Part shown: positions 26,035-34,259 of the stretch, piece by piece
Position numbering within the stretch: position 1 is the stretch's first letter
How the letters are laid out: every line of letters begins with the position of its first letter
From: Aquimarina sp. U1-2
GTDB lineage: Bacteria > Bacteroidota > Bacteroidia > Flavobacteriales > Flavobacteriaceae
DNA length: 64,000 nucleotides
Reading direction: 5' to 3'
Assembly: GCF_017897595.1 (NCBI RefSeq)
Contig: NZ_JAGKIK010000001.1
Coordinates: 186,001 to 250,000 of the forward strand
Notes under the pieces: generated by a model
The model's database searches: none
Told to the model about the DNA's origin: nothing
What the model saw: the letters and a program-made list of their open reading frames with translations, nothing else
Program-made: the position numbers and the translations under genes

Positions 26035-26627
26035 AACGGTCTAAGATTGATATAACTGAAGTTGACCTCGCCAATATGTTCATACTCCGTTTTATAATCG
26101 TGAAGTTCTCCCCAGCCAAAATTACGTTGTATGGTTTCTTGTTTGTATTGTTCTAATACATTTCCAGAAAGCAAGATGTATTCGTCTTCCGGAATTTCAT
26201 TTTTTAATAAACGATGAGCCAAGATGACGTCTTCACCCATTAACTTTATATTTTTTCCTATCGGAACCGCACTAATCTGCCGACCATAGTGTAATATTAT
26301 TTTTAAACCCAGCATTTTTGGGATATGGTCCCCTTCTCCATTTTTAGCATGTTTTTTATGTAATTCATACAATTGGTCATAAAAACCAGTATAAAATCTT
26401 CGACATTGATCTACTAAATCTTTAAAAGGCGGCAATTTTCCTGGCCTGTAAAACAAGACGGCGTCACCTTCTATCTCTGATACTTTTAGTCCTATTTCAT
26501 TTGCATAGATAACCTTATTTAATAATGCAGAAATTACTTCAGCACTTAAATTAATATCTGTAGAACTCATAAATTCTGTAAATCCACTAATATCCGGTAT
26601 ACAAATTAAGGCGGGTTGAGATTCCAT
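26025..26627 (-). CDS. DUF2652 protein, class III nucleotidyl-cyclase-like
   Basis: 200 residues. The N-terminal ICIPDISGFTEFMSS has the core strand and Asp of class III adenylate/guanylate cyclase domains, and KVSEIEGDAVLFYR the second strand with Asp. Such DUF2652 proteins are cyclase-like but often lack the full set of substrate residues, so activity is uncertain. The last codons (Leu-Leu-Glu-stop) lie in the edge of repeat C copy 4, so the C-terminus may have been altered. It follows the DUF2254 gene by 12 bases in the same operon. Confidence 0.8.
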   Translation of the reverse strand: MESQPALICIPDISGFTEFMSSTDINLSAEVISALLNKVIYANEIGLKVSEIEGDAVLFYRPGKLPPFKDLVDQCRRFYTGFYDQLYELHKKHAKNGEGDHIPKMLGLKIILHYGRQISAVPIGKNIKLMGEDVILAHRLLKNEIPEDEYILLSGNVLEQYKQETIQRNFGWGELHDYKTEYEHIGEVNFSYINLRPLLE

Positions 26628-26639
26628 TTTTTCGTTATT

Positions 26640-27938
26640 TTATTGCTTATTTACAATTTCTAAGATAGGATGTGTATCCTTTTCATTTTTAATATTGTTC
26701 TTTACGCTTTTACCAAGACTTTGTAGTTCTGCTAGAATATCATTTTTATTTGAGGAGATTATTCTACTATTTTTCGAAACATAATGTAAGGCAGATACCA
26801 ATTCAAACATGACCACTGCATCATTTTTTCCGTAGTAGCGTATTGGCTGAATTAGGACACGCATCAATTCTGCAGAAGTAATCATATTTTCTATAAGTAT
26901 AATTTTGTTATCAGAATACTTTTTAGAAGTCCGTGGATAAATTTGAGATGCTTTGCTAAGTAGTTGACCTAGTTTGGTAATTACATCGGTGGTGGTACCC
27001 GGGTCGTTAATCCCGGGAGACATAGCACGTACTGCTACTTCGGTAAGTTTAAGCATTCCGCTCAAATATCCACTATTTTTATGCTTATCTTGTGAGAAGC
27101 TTATGCTTTTTAATAATGAATTCAGCTCATCGGCTGGAATATCTTCTTTTATTTTTAATAACGGGCTCCCTTTCCAGATATATTGACTTTGGTACGGAAT
27201 GACTTCAATAAAATTTTCTTGTTGTTTGAAATAATCGCTTATAAATGAAATATAAATACCCTGGTAATACCCAGACTGTTCACTGTAGATCACTTTCCAA
27301 TCGGCAGTATTAAGATCACAACGCTCCTGATTTTTGATTTTATGTTTTAGACTTTCATTACTTTGTTTAAAGATCTTGTTGATGATAGTGTCTATTTGAA
27401 TGGCGCTCGAGATGTTATGAATAAAATACACAAATAGACTGATACAAATAATGCCGAATATTGCCGCCAATATCGTAGAAAATCCAGAATACCCTTCAGA
27501 CGGACCATAACTACCCAACGACATTAAGATGAGTATGGTGTATAGTATGGTTCCTGTATAAAAACCAAGGATAATCTGATGCTTCTTATCTGAAATTAAT
27601 CCCGGCAATAGCCTGGGTGAGAAATTTGATGAAGCCTGATTTAAGACCACCATTACCATAGAAAAACTAAAAACTGTTAAAGATAAAACACCACCTACCA
27701 AAGTAGACAAGATAGTCTTGGCAGTATCGATGTCACGAACTACCAAAAATGATGCCTTCTCTTTTAGTTCTGAAATAATTTCTATATGTTCTATATGTAA
27801 AGTAACAACTGCTATAACACAAAAGAAAAAACTTATAAGTATAGGATAAAAAGCTATGCTGCGAAATATTTCCTTAGATAATTCGGCTAACTTTTTTTGT
27901 ATGGACCTAAGTACTTTTTTAATGTTTTCAAAATGCAT
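26640..27938 (-). CDS. DUF2254 membrane protein
   Basis: 432 residues with four membrane segments in the first 190 (IAFYPILISFFFCVIAVVTL, LVGGVLSLTVFSFSMVMVVL, IILGFYTGTILYTILILMSL, ILAAIFGIICISLFVYF), then a soluble C-terminal domain containing AVRAMSPGINDPGTTTDVI, the hallmark of DUF2254. Function unknown; family members occur next to stress genes. It heads a two-gene unit with the cyclase-like gene. Confidence 0.88.
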   Translation of the reverse strand: MHFENIKKVLRSIQKKLAELSKEIFRSIAFYPILISFFFCVIAVVTLHIEHIEIISELKEKASFLVVRDIDTAKTILSTLVGGVLSLTVFSFSMVMVVLNQASSNFSPRLLPGLISDKKHQIILGFYTGTILYTILILMSLGSYGPSEGYSGFSTILAAIFGIICISLFVYFIHNISSAIQIDTIINKIFKQSNESLKHKIKNQERCDLNTADWKVIYSEQSGYYQGIYISFISDYFKQQENFIEVIPYQSQYIWKGSPLLKIKEDIPADELNSLLKSISFSQDKHKNSGYLSGMLKLTEVAVRAMSPGINDPGTTTDVITKLGQLLSKASQIYPRTSKKYSDNKIILIENMITSAELMRVLIQPIRYYGKNDAVVMFELVSALHYVSKNSRIISSNKNDILAELQSLGKSVKNNIKNEKDTHPILEIVNKQ

Positions 27939-28438
27939 AGTGGTTTTCCAGATTTTCAGAATTTTATTATGTGTTGTTGTATGTTCAAGATATAAGTGGA
28001 TTGCCGCATATCAAAAATTATTTTATACAAGTATTTTGGCAACATCGAGTAGATTCATACATATTTCTGCTCATGAATGTATACTTTCAGCTTCTGATGC
28101 TAGAATTCTCATTCGCTTTTTCTTTGATTGTAAAAGACTTTCTAATAAAAAAGTAGTACAACTTGTTATTTATAAAATTGTTAAAATCATACGACATCTT
28201 CTAGCGCAATCGCTGTCATTATTAACGCTAAACCTATTTTAAAAACACTTCCATAACAGTCAACGAAAATTGTAAATGCGCACAACATATCAAAATAACG
28301 ATCTTAATTTTGAATAACAAAAATATATAGGGCTACCGTATAAAAATTGTAAACAAAAAAATCTATCATTAGAGCAAATGTAGTGTATTAAAATAATTGG
28401 TAGCCCTTAACATTCTAAACTAAAAAAACCTTTTTATT
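27939..28438. other. intergenic region between divergent genes
   Basis: About 500 AT-rich bases that must carry the promoters of the DUF2254 unit and of the lipoprotein at 28439. The frames that open here on the plus strand have poor codon use and no recognisable domain, so I did not call them. No repeat copy noted. Confidence 0.5.
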
Positions 28439-29014
28439 ATGAAAAATTTTATAGGATTATTAATGATTGTCCTTTTAGTAAGTAGTTGTGATATTCAACA
28501 GAAAAAAGAAGCTAAATTACCAGATGTTGATGTAGATATCGATACCGAATCGGGACAGCTTCCTACTTTTGATGTGGATTGGGCAGATGTTAATGTGGGT
28601 ACCAAAACCAAAACGGTAAAAATACCGAAAGTAGTTGTGGTCATGGAAGAAGAAGAAATTGAAGTACCATATATTGATGTGGATATGCCAGATAGTGGAG
28701 AAAAAGAAGAACTTACCTTAACCGTAGAGGCAGAAGTAGAGAACAAAGAACATACTATCGACATTAAGGAAATTGTAGCTACGAATAATAATTTATACGT
28801 TATTTCAGAATTGAAAGAGTTAGACCAGGATTTAGGAGATAAGAAATTACGAGTATCAGATCGTGTTATTTTAAATGCACCAGATCTTAATGTAAAACAT
28901 ATTATTATGGGAGAAAAACCAAATCGAGTATTTAATGACCAGTATAAATATGTAAATAATATCGAATCTTTTAAATCAGGCTTAAAAAATTCTAAAGTGA
29001 TTTTCACTAAATAA
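28439..29014 (+). CDS. lipoprotein of unknown function, acidic repeats
   Basis: 191 residues. Lipoprotein signal with lipobox LLVSSC (Cys17). The mature N-terminus is an acidic, Val-rich series (PDVDVDIDTESGQLPTFDVD, KVVVVMEEEEIEVPYIDVDM) with period-two alternation, suggesting extended beta structure. The C-terminal 90 residues look globular. No known family. Single gene with its own terminator; probably anchored in the inner or outer membrane. Confidence 0.75.
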   Translation: MKNFIGLLMIVLLVSSCDIQQKKEAKLPDVDVDIDTESGQLPTFDVDWADVNVGTKTKTVKIPKVVVVMEEEEIEVPYIDVDMPDSGEKEELTLTVEAEVENKEHTIDIKEIVATNNNLYVISELKELDQDLGDKKLRVSDRVILNAPDLNVKHIIMGEKPNRVFNDQYKYVNNIESFKSGLKNSKVIFTK

Positions 29015-29052
29015 TATATCTAATTTCCAGATAGATATGGTTAGTTATCGTG

Positions 29053-29092
29053 AATGGCCTCTTTACCAAAAAGTGATGAGGCCATTTTTTTA
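29053..29092 (+). terminator. rho-independent terminator
   Basis: AATGGCCTC (29053-29061) and GAGGCCATT (29078-29086) form the stem, followed by a run of T, after the lipoprotein gene. Confidence 0.85.
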
Positions 29093-29345
29093 TGTATTCT
29101 GGTAGTAGATATAGTTGATCTTTTTTAACTTGAAATATCAAAAACGTAACAACATACTATTCTTTGTATATTAAAAATAATAGATAACTAATAGTGTAGT
29201 TTCATACGTTTAACTATTTTTAGTTGTTTGAAAACTAAATAATTAAAAAAATGAGAACGTTTGTAACCGCTACGCTATCACAATAAAAGTTTTAAACATT
29301 CCCTTTTGTGAAGTAGCTTCTAAAATTTCTAACTATTCATTTTGT

Positions 29346-30443
29346 ATGAGTTTAGACCTTAAAAATCCAGATTTTCTTACACAGATCATAAAAACGCCGG
29401 AAACTGTGATAGATCAATTAAATTTGATTTACATCAACGATGAAAAACTGAATATAACAAGGCATAAGCATAAAAACGGTTTCCGGTACTTATGTAATGG
29501 TTCTCCCCTCTCGACTAAAAAAGACATAGAAAGAATTGAAAAATTAGTTATTCCGCCAGCATGGAAAGATGTTCGAATTGCATGCCTAGAAAATGGCCAT
29601 TTACAAGCTATCGGTAGAGACCTAAAAAATCGAAAACAATATAGATATCACGAAATGTGGAGTGCAATTCGTAATCAAACCAAATTCTATAAAATGACAG
29701 CATTTGGTAGGCAATTACCAAAAATACGCAAACGAGTGGATCAGGATCTCGAACAATCCGGTTGGCCTAAGACAAAAGTATTAGCACTCATTATACGATT
29801 AATGGAAGAAACACATATTCGCATTGGTAATGAGCAATACGCCAAACGAAACAAAACTTATGGATTGTCGACCATGAGAACCAGACATGTAAACATTGAT
29901 AAAGATAAATTAAAATTTGAGTTTGTAGGTAAACGCGGAAAAAAGCACTCGGTAACCTTACGCAATAAAAAATTGATACGTCTGGTAAATCGTTGTGAAG
30001 AAATACCGGGTTGGGAACTTTTTCAATATTATGATAGCGACGGATGCAAACAAAGTATTGAAAGTAGCATGGTGAATACCTATGTACACGATATTTGTGG
30101 TGATCTATTTACAGCCAAAGATTTTAGAACCTGGGCAGCCACCTCTATTTTTTTTGATACCCTCATGGATCTAGGAATAACAAATACCGAAAAAGAAATC
30201 CGTAAAAATATAATTACTGCTTATGATACGGCAGCCAAAGGACTTGGAAACACTCGAAATGTATGTAAAAAATACTATGTACATCCAGCAATAGTGACCT
30301 CGTATGAGAATGGCTCCATCAAAAAGGCTTTTGATCATGTGCAACAAAAACCTGAAATTACAGAGAATTTTTCTCCTACTGAACATGCTATTTTAAAACT
30401 GCTAGAAGATTATACTCCAGCGTTTTTAGAAAAGATAAGATAA
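29346..30443 (+). CDS. DNA topoisomerase IB (poxvirus/bacterial type)
   Basis: 365 residues, full length for bacterial topoisomerase IB. Recognisable parts are the N-terminal ERIEKLVIPPAWKDVRIACL, the Arg/Lys region GRDLKNRKQYRYHEMWSAIR, the catalytic region ETHIRIGNEQYAKRNKTYGL, TMRTRHV, and the nucleophile segment VCKKYYVHP, where Tyr311 is the probable catalytic residue. It nicks and reseals one strand to relax supercoils. Often found outside the essential set, in stress clusters. Followed 15 bases later by an MscS gene in the same orientation. Confidence 0.9.
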   Translation: MSLDLKNPDFLTQIIKTPETVIDQLNLIYINDEKLNITRHKHKNGFRYLCNGSPLSTKKDIERIEKLVIPPAWKDVRIACLENGHLQAIGRDLKNRKQYRYHEMWSAIRNQTKFYKMTAFGRQLPKIRKRVDQDLEQSGWPKTKVLALIIRLMEETHIRIGNEQYAKRNKTYGLSTMRTRHVNIDKDKLKFEFVGKRGKKHSVTLRNKKLIRLVNRCEEIPGWELFQYYDSDGCKQSIESSMVNTYVHDICGDLFTAKDFRTWAATSIFFDTLMDLGITNTEKEIRKNIITAYDTAAKGLGNTRNVCKKYYVHPAIVTSYENGSIKKAFDHVQQKPEITENFSPTEHAILKLLEDYTPAFLEKIR

Positions 30444-30458
30444 CTTAAATCAACAATT

Positions 30459-31361
30459 ATGAATGAAAAATTAATCGATGCCTGGAACAAAATGTATGAA
30501 AAACTAGAGTCCTGGCTAGATTCTATTGTAGTTAACCTGCCTAACATACTGATCGCAGTTTTTGTATTTGTAGCTGCTCTTATTACTGCAAAGTACACAA
30601 GTAAATTAGCAAAGAGGATTCTAGATAAAAGCCGGCTACAACGATCTATGAAGAATATCATAGCAAAATTCATCTCTATTCTTGTCGTAGTCATTGGATT
30701 ATTTTTAATTCTAGGTATTCTCAACCTGGATAAAGCATTAAATACCATTCTTGCAGGTGCGGGTGTCGCTGGTTTGGCCGTTGGTTTGGCACTACAGGGA
30801 GCTTTGGCCAACACCTATTCCGGTATTATTTTATCCTATATTAAGCATATTAAGTTTGGAGACTGGGTAGAAACTAATGATTACGAAGGGGAAGTTATCG
30901 ATATCGATTTGAGAGCGGTTACCATAAAACAAGTGGATAATAATTTGGTGTATATACCCAACAAACTGGTTGTTGAAAACCCTATAAAAAACTATTCGAC
31001 TACAGCGCAATCTCGTGTTATTTTAAAATGTGGTGTAGGGTATGAATCTGATTTGCGCGCGGTAAAAAAATTGACCATAGAAACTATTGTCAACAATTTT
31101 AAAGCCGTAAAAAATAAAGAAGATGTATTATTTTTATGGCGAGAATTTGGAGATAGTTCTATCAATTACGAGTTGAGATTTTGGATTAACTCAACTTCTG
31201 CCCTAGAGGTAGCAAAAGCTCAAAGTGAAACCATGATGCTTATCAAAGAGGTGTATGATGAGCACGATATCAATATACCATTTCCTATTAGAACATTGGA
31301 TTTCCCTGACAATTTCAGTTTAATCAAAGATGAAGGTTCAAAATCAGAAAATAACACCTGA
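30459..31361 (+). CDS. MscS-family mechanosensitive channel
   Basis: 300 residues. Helices at about 25-45 and 65-90, then the pore signature AGAGVAGLAVGLALQGALAN and the beta domain (GDWVETNDYEGEVIDIDLRA, IPNKLVVENPIKNYS). Gated by membrane tension. It shares the pattern but not the operon with the MscS gene at 18006, so the two are distant paralogues. The TGA overlaps the ATG of the next gene by one base, suggesting coupling. Confidence 0.92.
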   Translation: MNEKLIDAWNKMYEKLESWLDSIVVNLPNILIAVFVFVAALITAKYTSKLAKRILDKSRLQRSMKNIIAKFISILVVVIGLFLILGILNLDKALNTILAGAGVAGLAVGLALQGALANTYSGIILSYIKHIKFGDWVETNDYEGEVIDIDLRAVTIKQVDNNLVYIPNKLVVENPIKNYSTTAQSRVILKCGVGYESDLRAVKKLTIETIVNNFKAVKNKEDVLFLWREFGDSSINYELRFWINSTSALEVAKAQSETMMLIKEVYDEHDINIPFPIRTLDFPDNFSLIKDEGSKSENNT

Positions 31362-31909
31362 TGATCAAACTAACAGCATACAACAAAAGAGCACTCTTTG
31401 GTGGTATTATAGCTGCATTAGTTACCGGCGGAGGTGCATTTTTATTAGGAAGTTTAAGTGGTTATGAAGCAAAATCTTTAATACGATCATCACTACCCGG
31501 TATTAATACATTATGCAACACCATCGTTTTGGCCTCAGCTACAATCTTGGCCTTACTATTAACATTGCTAAGTGTAAGTTCGGGTACAAAGTCCAGATTA
31601 AAAGATGAACATTACAAACATGTGCTAATGATTGCCAAAATTGACACTATCGTATTTGTCGTAGCTATGATTGTGTTTCAAATATTTAATATTCCTATTA
31701 CTGAAGCTGACAATGTACCGCATTCTTGGTATTCTGCCATATATTATGTAAGCTTGTTACTCTCTGCCATACTTAGTGGAGCGCTCATTAGCGTAGTACT
31801 TATGCTATATAATGCAGTAACTAGCATCATAAAAATCATTGGATTAGGTATATCTGATCATCCTTTAATTTATGAAGATGACGATGAAGAACATAAAGAG
31901 GATCCCTAA
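31361..31909 (+). CDS. four-helix membrane protein, unknown
   Basis: 182 residues with four hydrophobic segments (ALFGGIIAALVTGGGAFLLG, IVLASATILALLLTLLSVSS, IDTIVFVVAMIVFQIFNIPI, YYVSLLLSAILSGALISVVL) and an acidic C-terminal tail (EDDDEEHKEDP). Family not recognised. It overlaps the MscS stop codon by one base and forms a probable three-gene unit with topoisomerase IB and MscS. Confidence 0.75.
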   Translation: MIKLTAYNKRALFGGIIAALVTGGGAFLLGSLSGYEAKSLIRSSLPGINTLCNTIVLASATILALLLTLLSVSSGTKSRLKDEHYKHVLMIAKIDTIVFVVAMIVFQIFNIPITEADNVPHSWYSAIYYVSLLLSAILSGALISVVLMLYNAVTSIIKIIGLGISDHPLIYEDDDEEHKEDP

Positions 31910-31919
31910 AAGGTTATAC

Positions 31920-32054
31920 TTAGGAACGTGATAACTTCCTCTTTTTTTTAACATATTTATAACCTAGATACATAAACTGAATTCCTACAAACATGAGCTT
32001 GTATTTTTTACCTTTAACCAATGCTGAAGCAACTCCTAATAATGCTGATTTCAT
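31920..32054 (-). CDS. 44-residue membrane-associated small protein
   Basis: Start ATG at 32054, stop at 31920. MKSALLGVASALVKGKKYKL, MFVGIQFMYLGYKYVKKKRK: two short hydrophobic stretches separated and ended by Lys clusters. The pattern of a small helical membrane protein recurs next to stress genes in this phylum, but no named family is recognised. Convergent with the upstream membrane-protein gene, whose stop is 11 bases away. Confidence 0.6.
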   Translation of the reverse strand: MKSALLGVASALVKGKKYKLMFVGIQFMYLGYKYVKKKRKLSRS

Positions 32055-32399
32055 TTTTTATTTTGAAATTACTAAACATGAAGTGTTCCTTTAGGTTCAA
32101 AACGTATAATTATTGATCCGATCCCTAATAAATTATGAGATTCGTGGTAAAGTCTTTACATTGATCCCGGATTATGTATTAAAATTTCGTAATGAGAGTA
32201 GAAATACCAATACATAAGCCGGGTTGAAGCCATACAATCCAAAATCGCAGCCAAATGAAACAAACATTAAGAATTTTGATGATTATTTTACACAAGAGGA
32301 TATAAGAATTTAGCTATTCTATCATGAGAGCGAAATAGTGCCACACGTTCTCAATCGTTTAATTAATAATTTGTCAAATAATTACTAAAGTCTAAACCT
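32055..32399. other. intergenic stretch with a miniature repeat B copy
   Basis: No gene. 32163-32226 is a shortened repeat B (outer arms only). The remainder shows nothing recognisable and presumably carries the promoter for the AI-2E-family gene. Confidence 0.5.
32163..32226. repeat. dispersed repeat B, miniature copy
   Basis: CCCGGATTATGTATTAAAAT, TTCGTAATGAGAG and the inverted end AATACATAAGCCGGGTT. Compared with the 170-bp copy at 56351 the central part is missing, leaving a 62-bp hairpin with the same ends. Confidence 0.6.
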
Positions 32400-33431
32400 G
32401 TGAATAATATTAATCCAGCAATCATCCGGCAAGTATTTACCTTACTACTAATCTTATTGATGGGAGGTCTTATTTTTCGTGAAATATTACCCTATCTTTC
32501 TGGTATACTTGGAGCTATTACGATTTATGTAATACTGCGTAATTTAATGGTAAAATTAGTAGGTAGAGGCTGGCATCCTGATTTAGCGGCAATAACATTG
32601 TTGATAGGTTCATTTGTAGGTATTCTCATGCCTGTTATTGGACTGATTATGATGCTTGGTAATAAAATAGGAGATGTGACTCGAAACTCAGAAAAAGTAG
32701 TGTTGGCCGTTAAAAGACGCTTAGACAAATGGGAGAATCAATTAGGATATGATGTGAGTGACCAGATTGATCCCGATGCAGTTTCGGCATGGCTAACAGA
32801 AAATTTACAGAGTCTTGCGGGAGGCACCTTTAATGTATTTATTTCTATCGGAATCATGTATTTCTTGCTGTATTATATGTTTACCAATCGAAAAAAGTTA
32901 AGAGAATCCCTGTTTGAGTACATCCCTATCAACGAAGAAAATTTGCGCATAATAGGCAATGAGAGTCAAAAAATGGTTCGTTCTAATGCTGTTGGTATTC
33001 CATTGGTTGCTATCATACAGGGTATCGTAGCGCTTATCGGATTTTTTATCTTTGGTATAGAAGATCCATTTTTTTGGTTTGTAATAGTCACTATTGGTTC
33101 TATGATTCCTTTTATTGGAACCTTAGTGGCTATTTTACCCGTTTTTATTATTACACATTCTATAGGGCATACTTTTCAAGCCTGGGGTATTTTAATTTAC
33201 GGTCTAGTTATCGTAGGTTCATCAGACAATTTGGTGAGACTTTATGTACTCAAGAGATTAGATAATGTACATCCCATCATTACTTTGATTGGAGTTATTG
33301 TAGGCGTACCTCTTTTTGGTTTTATCGGATTGATTTTTGGTCCTCTACTTATCAGCTTATTTCTTATTATCGTTCAGATTTACAAATCTGAATATGGAAA
33401 ACCCAAAGCCAAAGGCGAAGAGCATCTTTAA
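32400..33431 (+). CDS. AI-2E family transporter (PerM-type) membrane protein
   Basis: 343 residues with about eight hydrophobic segments in the AI-2E/TqsA pattern: the pair near residues 10-75, a soluble middle part (GNKIGDVTRNSEKVVLAVKR), and the C-terminal group ending GVIVGVPLFGFIGLIFGPLL, the typical GxxGxxxGP signature. The start codon is GTG. The substrate is unknown; family members export varied small molecules or sodium, and the AI-2 name should not be taken literally. Confidence 0.85.
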   Translation: MNNINPAIIRQVFTLLLILLMGGLIFREILPYLSGILGAITIYVILRNLMVKLVGRGWHPDLAAITLLIGSFVGILMPVIGLIMMLGNKIGDVTRNSEKVVLAVKRRLDKWENQLGYDVSDQIDPDAVSAWLTENLQSLAGGTFNVFISIGIMYFLLYYMFTNRKKLRESLFEYIPINEENLRIIGNESQKMVRSNAVGIPLVAIIQGIVALIGFFIFGIEDPFFWFVIVTIGSMIPFIGTLVAILPVFIITHSIGHTFQAWGILIYGLVIVGSSDNLVRLYVLKRLDNVHPIITLIGVIVGVPLFGFIGLIFGPLLISLFLIIVQIYKSEYGKPKAKGEEHL

Positions 33432-33789
33432 ACCCATATATCCTTAATGAACTCCTTGTTTACCTGTACTATTTTTTATGGCGTACAGGTATTGCGAATT
33501 TTAGAACATTGCAAAAAAAACTCGCACTTTAGCCTATTTTAATCGGTAAAGCATATCCAAAATAATACGATGTGAGCTTGTCTAAACCGCTACTACAAAG
33601 TGTACCAAGGTGATATTATCATTTACGGCTACATATGTAGTGATAAAGCACGAGATACCAAGAATATCTACATACTTTTAGTTTGTTAATTATAGAAATT
33701 AATGCTGTCTTTTAGTTGAACGGGGTTAAAATTTTCAACCTGTTTTATACAAGACTGTACACAGCAAGATGAATTAAAAATTTAAAATC
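33432..33789. other. intergenic stretch
   Basis: About 360 bases. ACCTGTAC and GTACAGGT (about 33463-33491) form a short hairpin without a clear T run. Nothing else seen. Confidence 0.4.
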
Positions 33790-33942
33790 ATGAGAAATCT
33801 AATCTGGTTATTAGTAGTAATTTTGTTAATTGGATGGGTACTAGGATATTTCGTTTTTCCATTAGGTAACCTAATACACATTCTATTAGTAATAGCAGTT
33901 ATTGTTATTATCTATAAACTTGCTACTGGTAAAAGAGTGTAA
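33790..33942 (+). CDS. lmo0937-type two-helix membrane protein
   Basis: 50 residues, ATG at 33790 to TAA at 33942. Two hydrophobic helices (LIWLLVVILLIGWVLGYFVF, IHILLVIAVIVIIYKLATG) with the Trp-Val-Leu-Gly motif and Phe/Gly hinge of the small lmo0937 family (DUF5670), frequent in stress regulons. Function unknown. Single gene. Confidence 0.8.
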   Translation: MRNLIWLLVVILLIGWVLGYFVFPLGNLIHILLVIAVIVIIYKLATGKRV

Positions 33943-34259
33943 AGTAATGTAAAGAAAAACCTAAAAATACAGAAAATGTCTTATCTCCAGGTTTTCTATA
34001 AGAGCTCTTTCGTGTTCTAAAATATATAGACACGTATCAAATTCTCTTTTTTTATTAAGAACTGATTTAAACTTTTTTGATTTAGGTGAAGAATGAAGGT
34101 TTTGCGCTTGTATGAAGTAATTTTTTACTTGCATAGCAGCGCTACGGAAGTCAAAAATTATAAAATAGAAGTGCAAAACAGCATTTTTTTAGCAAATTGA
34201 AAAAAGTTTAAATCAGTTCTAAAATTACTTTCTATTCTTTATTATAAACAAACATTGTC
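33943..34259. other. intergenic stretch containing repeat A copy 2
   Basis: Repeat A occupies 34058-34220. The frames overlapping it are repeat-derived and not called. The last 40 bases are the leader of the dikinase gene. Confidence 0.55.
34058..34220. repeat. dispersed repeat A, copy 2 (MITE-like), best ends
   Basis: AGAACTGATTTAAACTTTTTTGA (23 bases of the left end, 34058-34080) and its inverted partner ending AATCAGTTCT at 34220 pair almost perfectly. The interior contains GGTTTTGCGCTTGTATGAAG and AAGTGCAAAACAGCA, shared with copy 1. Confidence 0.65.

Noticed and set aside
26025-26627. Pycsar or other cyclic-nucleotide defence system with the cyclase-like gene.
   Set aside because: The DUF2652 protein is far from the Pycsar-effector-like gene at 62898 and is paired with a DUF2254 gene; no defence architecture is seen.
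27856-28242. Plus-strand frame of 128 codons between divergent genes.
   Set aside because: It overlaps the start of the DUF2254 gene, has poor codon use and no recognisable domain.
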